Below are positions 58,980-64,000 of a DNA stretch of 64,000 bases, in pieces. The translations under genes were made by a program, and so were the position numbers. The notes under the pieces are model-generated. The model did no database searches. It saw only the letters and a list, made by a program, of their open reading frames with translations, and was not told where the DNA came from. The DNA is from Acetobacteraceae bacterium (GTDB taxonomy: Bacteria > Pseudomonadota > Alphaproteobacteria > Acetobacterales > Acetobacteraceae): positions 44,123 through 108,122 of the forward strand of contig JAIXWG010000056.1 of assembly GCA_027482245.1 (NCBI GenBank), written 5' to 3'. The first letter of the stretch is position 1, and each line of letters starts with the position of its first letter.

Positions 58980-59252
58980 ATGCAACGCCTTCGTGCGCTG
59001 CTCCTCATGCTGCCCCTGGCCTTCGCCCCCGGCTGCGTCGTGGCGGGAGAGGTGACCCCCGTGAATGGCGGCAACTACTACGGCGGCGGCTACGGCTATG
59101 CCCGGCCCTACTACGCGCCGCCCCCGCCGCCGCCGGTCTACTACCGCCCGCAGCCGGTCTATCGCCCCTACTACGCGCCCCCGCCGCGCCACTGGGGGCC
59201 GCCGCCCTGGCACCACCACCATCGCGGGCGCGACTGGGATCGTCGCTGGTAG
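58980..59252 (+). CDS. Small Tyr/Pro/His-rich lipoprotein
   Basis: 90 aa. Lipobox APGC with Cys19, then VVAGEVTPVNGGNYYGGGYG, a Tyr/Pro stretch (PYYAPPPPPPVYYRPQPVYR) and a tail with WHHHHRGRDWDRRW. The four His in a row could bind metal, but that is speculation. It is a paralog of the lipoprotein at 58642 and is similar in style to the one at 26910. The gene ends just before a strong hairpin shared with convergent xth. Confidence 0.82.
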   Translation: MQRLRALLLMLPLAFAPGCVVAGEVTPVNGGNYYGGGYGYARPYYAPPPPPPVYYRPQPVYRPYYAPPPRHWGPPPWHHHHRGRDWDRRW

Positions 59253-59263
59253 CCAGGCTGGCA

Positions 59264-59291
59264 GCCCTGCCCCGTGGCGACGGGGCAGGGC
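59264..59291. terminator. Bidirectional hairpin between convergent lipoprotein and xth genes
   Basis: GCCCTGCCCCGT (59264-59275), loop GGCG, ACGGGGCAGGGC (59280-59291): a perfect twelve-base stem placed exactly between the two stop codons. Very stable, but without flanking T runs. Confidence 0.6.
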
Positions 59292-59292
59292 G

Positions 59293-60072
59293 CTATCCTT
59301 CGATCTCCACGATCAGCGGCGTGTGGTCGGAGGGGCTTTCCTCCGCCCGCGGATCGACATCCACGGTGGCGGAGACCAGCCGCTCCGCCACCTCCGCCGA
59401 GAGCAGGGCATGGTCGATGCGCAGCCCCGCATTGCGTTCGAAGGCGCTGCCATAGTCCCAGTAGGTGTACAGGCGCTCGGCGGGGTGCAGCGCGCGCAGC
59501 GCATCGGTCAGGCCGAGGTTTTCCAGCGCCCGCCAGGCGGCGCGGGTCTCCGGCCGCACCAGGGCGTCGGTCGGCGGCAGGGCGCCGGGCGCCAGGTCCA
59601 GCGGCGTCGGGCAGACATTGAAGTCGCCCAGCACGGCGAAGGGCGTGAAGCGGTCCAGCCTCTCCCGCGCCAGCAGCCGCAGCCGCTCCATCCAGCGCAG
59701 CTTGTAGGCGTAGCCTTCCTCGCCCCCGGAATTGCCGTTGGGCAGGTAGATGCCGGCGGCGTGAAGGCCGGCGGCCGCGACCTCGATGTACCGCGCCTGG
59801 CTGTCCGATTCGTCGCCCGGCAGGGCCTCCGCCACCACCTCGAAGTCGAGGCCCGGCTTCGCCAGCACCGCGACGCCGTTGCGCCCGCCCTGCTGGCCGA
59901 CCGCCTTCATGCGGTAGCCGGAGGCGCTGAGCTCCAGCTCCGGAAACTCCTCCGTCCTGCACTTCAGCTCCTGCAGGAACAGCAAGTCCGGCTGTTGTCG
60001 CGCCAGGAAGCGCAGGATGTGGGGCGCCCGCTTGCGGACGGAGTTCACGTTGAAGCTGGCGAGGCGGATCAT
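59293..60072 (-). CDS. xth: Exodeoxyribonuclease III
   Basis: 259 aa Mg-dependent AP endonuclease/3' exonuclease of the base-excision pathway. MIRLASFNVNSVRKRAPHIL start, LFLQELKC with catalytic Glu, YLPNGNSGGEEGYAYKLRWM, AVLGDFNVCPTPLDL, RNAGLRIDHALLS and the final SDHTPLIVEI with the catalytic His-Asp pair. All expected motifs are intact. It begins 33 bases after the iron-sulfur assembly gene stops, and the same strand suggests cotranscription. Confidence 0.95.
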   Translation of the reverse strand: MIRLASFNVNSVRKRAPHILRFLARQQPDLLFLQELKCRTEEFPELELSASGYRMKAVGQQGGRNGVAVLAKPGLDFEVVAEALPGDESDSQARYIEVAAAGLHAAGIYLPNGNSGGEEGYAYKLRWMERLRLLARERLDRFTPFAVLGDFNVCPTPLDLAPGALPPTDALVRPETRAAWRALENLGLTDALRALHPAERLYTYWDYGSAFERNAGLRIDHALLSAEVAERLVSATVDVDPRAEESPSDHTPLIVEIEG

Positions 60073-60105
60073 GGCCCCGATCCTAGGGCAGCCCCGGCCC
60101 TGATC

Positions 60106-60453
60106 CTAGCCGACGCTGAAGCTGGTCCCGCAGCCGCAGGCCGACACCGCCTGCGGATTCTTCACGGCGAAATGGGCGCCGATCAGCGCCTCCGTCCAGT
60201 CCAGCTCCGCCCCAGCCAGCAGGTCGAGGCTCACGGGATCGACGAAGACGCGCGCGCCGCCCTGCTCCACCACCAGATCATCGGCCGCCGGCGTGTCCTC
60301 CAGCCCCAACTTGTACTGGAAGCCGGAACAGCCGCCGGCATCCACCGCCAGCCGCAGCCCGGCATGCGGCTTCCCCTCGCGCGCCGCGATCTCGGCAACC
60401 TGCTGCGCGGCGCGGGGCGTCACGCGGAAGGCGGTGCTGACATTCGTGTCCAT
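60106..60453 (-). CDS. HesB/IscA family iron-sulfur cluster insertion protein (ErpA-like)
   Basis: 115 aa A-type carrier. The three cluster Cys are present: one in VDAGGCSGFQYKLGLED and two in VSACGCGTSF at the C-terminus. Start at 60453 (MDTNVSTAFRVTPRAAQQVA) agrees with the family; the frame upstream is not protein-like. It is divergent from dgt, an order common in alphaproteobacteria. ErpA versus IscA cannot be separated from this alone. Confidence 0.92.
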   Translation of the reverse strand: MDTNVSTAFRVTPRAAQQVAEIAAREGKPHAGLRLAVDAGGCSGFQYKLGLEDTPAADDLVVEQGGARVFVDPVSLDLLAGAELDWTEALIGAHFAVKNPQAVSACGCGTSFSVG

Positions 60454-60559
60454 GGCGGGTCCGGTACTCCTTGGCTGACAAGATAGGATGGTCCGGCCCC
60501 GGTTTCCACGGCCTCTGCTCTGTTGCCCGGCTTGGGCGCCCGGTGCTACGGCCTTGCGG

Positions 60560-61729
60560 ATGGACCCGACGCGGCTTCCGGACGGCCTGGCCCCTTGGGC
60601 GGTCAGGGCCAGCGATTCGCGCGGCCGGCTGCATGCCGAGCCCGCCGGCGGCGCACGCTCGCCCTTCCAGCGCGACCGCGACCGCATCATCCACGCCACC
60701 GCCTTCCGGCGCCTGCAGTACAAGACCCAGGTCTTCGTCTATCACGAAGGCGACCACTTCCGGACGCGCCTGACCCATAGCCTGGAGGTCGCGCAGATCG
60801 CGCGGTCCGTCGCGCGCGAGCTGGCGCTCGAGGAGGACCTGGCGGAGGCGCTTGCGCTCGCCCATGACCTTGGCCATCCGCCCTTCGGCCATGCGGGGGA
60901 GGATGCGCTGGATGCGGCGATGAAGCCCCATGGCGGCTTCGACCACAACGCCCAGTCCCTCAAGGCCGTGACGCTGCTGGAAGCCCGCTACGCCGGATTC
61001 GATGGCCTGAACCTGACGTGGGAGACGCTGGAAGGGCTCGCCAAGCACAACGGCCCGCTGCGGCGCCCATCGCCCTACATCGTCGAATACGACCGCCTGC
61101 ACCCGCTGGACCTGACCACCCATGCGAGTGCGGAGGCGCAGGTCGCGGCGCTCGCCGACGACATCGCCTACAACAACCATGACCTCGACGATGGCGTGAA
61201 GGCAGGGCTCTTCACGCTGGAGGAGGCGGCGACGCTGCCTCTGGTGAAGGCCGCCTTCGACGACGCGAAGCGCCAGCACCCGACCCTGCCGAAGGACCGC
61301 GCGACCAGCGAGGTGGTGCGCCGGGTCATCAACGCCATGGTGAACGACGTGGTGGCGGAAACGCGCCGCCGCATCGCCGCCCTGCAGCCGCGCTCCGCCG
61401 CCGATATCCGCGCGCATGACCGGCCCGTGGTGGCGTTCTCCGACGCCATGATGGAGGCGAACAACGACCTCCGCGCCTTCCTCTTCCAGCGCATGTACCG
61501 CCACTGGCGCGTCAACCGCACGACCCAGAAGTGCAAGCGCGCGCTGCAGGTGCTGTTCAGCCTGCTGCATGGCGAACCCCGCCTGCTGCCGCCCTGGTGG
61601 CAGGAGAAGGCCGGCGACCCCGGCAGCCAGGCCGCGGCGCGCGCGGTGTGCGACTACCTCGCGGGGATGACGGACCGCTATGCGCTCGAGGAGCACAAGC
61701 GCCTCACCGACCCCACCGTCCCCGGCTGA
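60560..61729 (+). CDS. dgt: Deoxyguanosine triphosphate triphosphohydrolase-like protein
   Basis: 389 aa HD-domain enzyme. SPFQRDRDRIIHATAFRRLQ and the metal-binding TRLTHSLEVAQIARSVAR, LALAHDLGHPPFGHAGEDAL, DDIAYNNHDLDDG mark the dGTPase-like family. It hydrolyses dNTPs to nucleoside and triphosphate, probably keeping the dNTP pool in balance. The ATG at 60560 begins the conserved N-terminus. argS follows after 32 bases. Confidence 0.93.
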   Translation: MDPTRLPDGLAPWAVRASDSRGRLHAEPAGGARSPFQRDRDRIIHATAFRRLQYKTQVFVYHEGDHFRTRLTHSLEVAQIARSVARELALEEDLAEALALAHDLGHPPFGHAGEDALDAAMKPHGGFDHNAQSLKAVTLLEARYAGFDGLNLTWETLEGLAKHNGPLRRPSPYIVEYDRLHPLDLTTHASAEAQVAALADDIAYNNHDLDDGVKAGLFTLEEAATLPLVKAAFDDAKRQHPTLPKDRATSEVVRRVINAMVNDVVAETRRRIAALQPRSAADIRAHDRPVVAFSDAMMEANNDLRAFLFQRMYRHWRVNRTTQKCKRALQVLFSLLHGEPRLLPPWWQEKAGDPGSQAAARAVCDYLAGMTDRYALEEHKRLTDPTVPG

Positions 61730-61761
61730 ACCCCGACTTCCGCCCGACCGAAAGCGTCCCG

Positions 61762-63537
61762 ATGACCCCGACTGACGACCTCTTCGCCGCCATGCGCGCC
61801 CATGTGGTGGAGGCGCTGGCGACCCTGCTGCCGGAACTGCCGCCGGAGAATTTCGCCCGCGTGCTGGTGGAGCCGCCGCGCGACGCCGCGCATGGCGATA
61901 TGGCGACCAACGCCGCCATGGTGGTCGCCAAGGCCGCGAAGATGGCGCCGCCCAAGCTGGCCGCGAGCCTCTGCGAGAAGCTGGCCGCGCTGCCCGTCGT
62001 CGTCTCCGCGACCCCGGCCGGCCCCGGCTTCGTGAACATCAAGCTGACCGAGGATTTCGTCCGCGGCGTCGTGCCCGCGGTGCTGGCGGCGGGCCCGGCC
62101 TATGGCGATGGCCCGAAGCGGGAAGGGGGCCCGGTGAACGTCGAATACGTCTCCGCCAACCCGACGGGCCCCATGCATGTCGGCCATTGCCGCGGCGCCG
62201 TCGTCGGCGACGCGCTGGCGCTGCTGCTGCGCAAGGCGGGCTTCGACGTGACGCGGGAGTACTACGTCAACGATGCCGGCGCGCAGGTGCTGGCGCTCGC
62301 CTACGCCGCCTATTGGCGATACCTCCAGGCACTCGGCACGACGATGACGGAGGAGGATTACGCCGCCGCCACGCCATCCGGCCTGCAGTATCGCGGCGAC
62401 TACCTGGTCCCCGTCGGCGTCGCGCTGCGCCAGATTTTTCGCGAGACGCTCTCTGGCCCTGGGGCTACCCCCGCGGACCCGTCGCTGTGGCTCGACACGG
62501 TGCGGGACTTCACGGTGGAGGCGATGATGTCTGCGATCCGCGAGGATCTCGCGGCGCTCGGCGTGCAGCACGACGTCTTCATCAGCGAGCGGCAGGTCGT
62601 AGCCGAGGGCTGGCTGGAGAAGGCGGAGGCCGCGCTGACGGCCAAGGAGCTGATCTACACCGGCGTGCTGGAGCCGCCGAAGGGCAAGACGCCCGATGAC
62701 TGGGAGCCGCGGCCCCAGGTGCTGTTCCGCGCCACCCAGTTCGGCGACGACGTGGACCGCCCGCTGCGGAAGTCCGATGGCTCCGGCACCTACTTCGCCA
62801 ATGACGTCGCCAATCACCTGGCCAAGATCGACCGCGGCTTCCCGCAGCTGGTCCAGGTCTGGGGGGCCGACCATGGCGGCTACGTCAAGCGCATGCAGGC
62901 CGCCGTCGCCGCGCTGTCGGACCGCAAGGTCTCGCTGGACGTCGTGCTGACGCAGATCGTCCACGTGATGAAGAACGGGGAGCCCGTGCGCATGTCGAAG
63001 CGCGCCGGCACCTACATCACGCTGCGCGACCTGATCGACGAGGTCGGCAAGGATGCCGTCCGCTTCACCATGCTGACGCGCAAGGCCGATGCGCAGATGG
63101 AATTCGACCTGGACAAGGTCGTGGAGCAGAGCCGGGACAACCCCGTCTTCTACGTCCAGTACGCCCATGCCCGCTGCCGGTCGGTCCTGCGCCAGGCCGG
63201 CGACCCCGCGCTGTCGGAACTGGCCGCGGCGCCGCTCGGTGCCCTGGTGGACCCCGCGGAGCTTGCCCTGATCCGCCGCATGGCGGGCTGGCCACGCACC
63301 GTCGAAGCCGCCGCGGTTGCACGGGAGCCTCACCGAATCGCGTTCTTTCTCCAAGACTTGGCCAGCGACTTTCATGTATTGTGGAACAGGGGGCGTGACG
63401 ATTCCACGTTGCGTTTCATCCGGGCGGAGGAGCCTGAGGCGACCAGGGCGCGGCTTGCGCTGGTGGCGGCCACGGCGACCATTCTCCGCTCCGGCCTCGC
63501 GGTCATGGGGGTGGAACCCGTCGAGGAGATGCGATGA
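61762..63537 (+). CDS. argS: Arginine--tRNA ligase
   Basis: 591 aa class I synthetase. HIGH region VSANPTGPMHVGHCRGAVVG near residue 137, EYYVNDAGAQVLALA, the VWGADHGGYVKRM block, VRMSKRAGTYITLRDL in the KMSKS position and the C-terminal DALR-type anticodon domain (RCRSVLRQAGDPAL to VLWNRGRDD). All motifs are intact. It overlaps the downstream gene by four bases (ATGA), a linkage preserved with an SPOR-domain gene in many alphaproteobacteria. Confidence 0.97.
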   Translation: MTPTDDLFAAMRAHVVEALATLLPELPPENFARVLVEPPRDAAHGDMATNAAMVVAKAAKMAPPKLAASLCEKLAALPVVVSATPAGPGFVNIKLTEDFVRGVVPAVLAAGPAYGDGPKREGGPVNVEYVSANPTGPMHVGHCRGAVVGDALALLLRKAGFDVTREYYVNDAGAQVLALAYAAYWRYLQALGTTMTEEDYAAATPSGLQYRGDYLVPVGVALRQIFRETLSGPGATPADPSLWLDTVRDFTVEAMMSAIREDLAALGVQHDVFISERQVVAEGWLEKAEAALTAKELIYTGVLEPPKGKTPDDWEPRPQVLFRATQFGDDVDRPLRKSDGSGTYFANDVANHLAKIDRGFPQLVQVWGADHGGYVKRMQAAVAALSDRKVSLDVVLTQIVHVMKNGEPVRMSKRAGTYITLRDLIDEVGKDAVRFTMLTRKADAQMEFDLDKVVEQSRDNPVFYVQYAHARCRSVLRQAGDPALSELAAAPLGALVDPAELALIRRMAGWPRTVEAAAVAREPHRIAFFLQDLASDFHVLWNRGRDDSTLRFIRAEEPEATRARLALVAATATILRSGLAVMGVEPVEEMR

Positions 63538-64000
63538 GCGACGCGATGGTGCCTTCCTATCGCCTGCACCGGCCGGCCTCCGCCGTGCCATGGCGCATGA
63601 TCGCCATGGCGGGGGGCGTCCTGGCCTTTGTCGCCGCCGGCGCGGCGGGGTGGTGGGCGATCCAGCGCATCGGCACCCGCAGCGTGCCGCTGGTCGAAGC
63701 CGATCCACGGCCCTTCAAGGTCCGGCCGAGCGACCCGGGCGGCCTTCGCGTCCCTAACCAGTCCGAACTCGTCCTGGAACGTCCCGGCCAGCGCGCCCAG
63801 GGCAATGCGGCCACCGCCCGCGCCCCGGGCCTGGCGCCGGAAGCGGAGGCGCCGAACATCGGCGGCCTGCGCGCCGCCGTCGCGCCGCCGCCCGTGATCG
63901 CGCCCGCGCCGAGCTGGCCGCCCCAGCCCGCGCCGCGCCCGGGCCAGGTCGTGCCCGGCCAGAACGCCCCCGGCGCCAGCGCGCCTGCTGCCGCGCCTGC
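63534..64000 (+). CDS. Membrane protein, likely SPOR-domain type, N-terminal part (cut by window edge)
   Basis: 155 codons read before the end. One helix at residues about 21-43 (RMIAMAGGVLAFVAAGAAGW) follows a short cytosolic tail, then a Pro/Ala-rich periplasmic linker (IAPAPSWPPQPAPRPGQ). The ATG overlaps the argS stop. In alphaproteobacteria the gene after argS usually encodes a membrane-anchored SPOR protein that binds septal peptidoglycan; the SPOR domain itself would lie outside the window, so the call rests on topology and position. Confidence 0.75.
   Translation, partial: MSDAMVPSYRLHRPASAVPWRMIAMAGGVLAFVAAGAAGWWAIQRIGTRSVPLVEADPRPFKVRPSDPGGLRVPNQSELVLERPGQRAQGNAATARAPGLAPEAEAPNIGGLRAAVAPPPVIAPAPSWPPQPAPRPGQVVPGQNAPGASAPAAAP

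Noticed and set aside
1..64000. CRISPR arrays, insertion sequences, prophage
   Set aside because: No spaced direct repeats, transposase motifs or phage structural genes were found on either strand.

Overview
The window reads as chromosome of a high-GC (roughly 70%, judged by eye) alphaproteobacterium, most likely Acetobacteraceae of the Roseomonas type. Supporting signs are two orphan Bug-family solute receptors, three gamma-glutamyltransferase-family genes, an MlrC-type peptidase, a PopZ-family gene next to tolC and valS, an iscA/dgt/argS/SPOR-like block, and a phn cluster with the DUF1045 and phnN genes usual in alphaproteobacteria. This placement is inference; there is no 16S gene. Coding density is very high. 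No gap above 300 bases lacks a gene: the longest, 33893-34263, holds a tRNA-Ser. No IS element, phage or CRISPR array was seen.

Layout. 1-6029: housekeeping and odd singles (ggt, yraN, a frameshifted 2H phosphoesterase, panC, comM, a membrane-anchored receiver-like protein). 6125-16906: an acetylpolyamine amidohydrolase gene divergent from an eight-gene operon holding a complete dipeptide-type ABC importer, two M20 hydrolases, an MlrC peptidase and a GNAT acetyltransferase. It looks like an import-and-degrade unit for a peptide or modified amide. 16914-19402: an Entner-Doudoroff unit (RpiR regulator, KDPG aldolase, KDG kinase). 19431-19536: a palindromic repeat. 19556-27569: singles and pairs, including a CNNM-type membrane protein, csaA-gpt, an SDR, ggt plus amidase, and a stand-alone Lrp ligand-binding domain.

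27821-33892: an RND efflux pair followed by an acetolactate-synthase-like enzyme. 33955-38600: tRNA-Ser(UGA), an orphan protein with a local resemblance to ribosome-inactivating proteins, a Bug receptor, two small exported relatives and a third GGT-family enzyme. 38696-48124: the phosphonate C-P lyase region. phnGHIJKLM and a DUF1045 gene overlap head to tail on the minus strand; phnN converges on them; phnF with a second phnM-like gene is divergent; a HAD phosphatase gene converges on the latter. No phnCDE transporter or phnP lies here.

48269-64000: an exported small protein, tRNA-Asn and tRNA-Cys, PCMT-tolC-popZ, a second Bug receptor, valS with a tiny membrane ORF, a Uma2 nuclease, ilvD, two Tyr/Pro-rich lipoproteins, xth, iscA, dgt, argS and the start of an SPOR-type membrane protein.

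Start codons were moved inward from the longest open frame wherever a signal peptide, family N-terminus, Shine-Dalgarno sequence or stop/start overlap argued for it.
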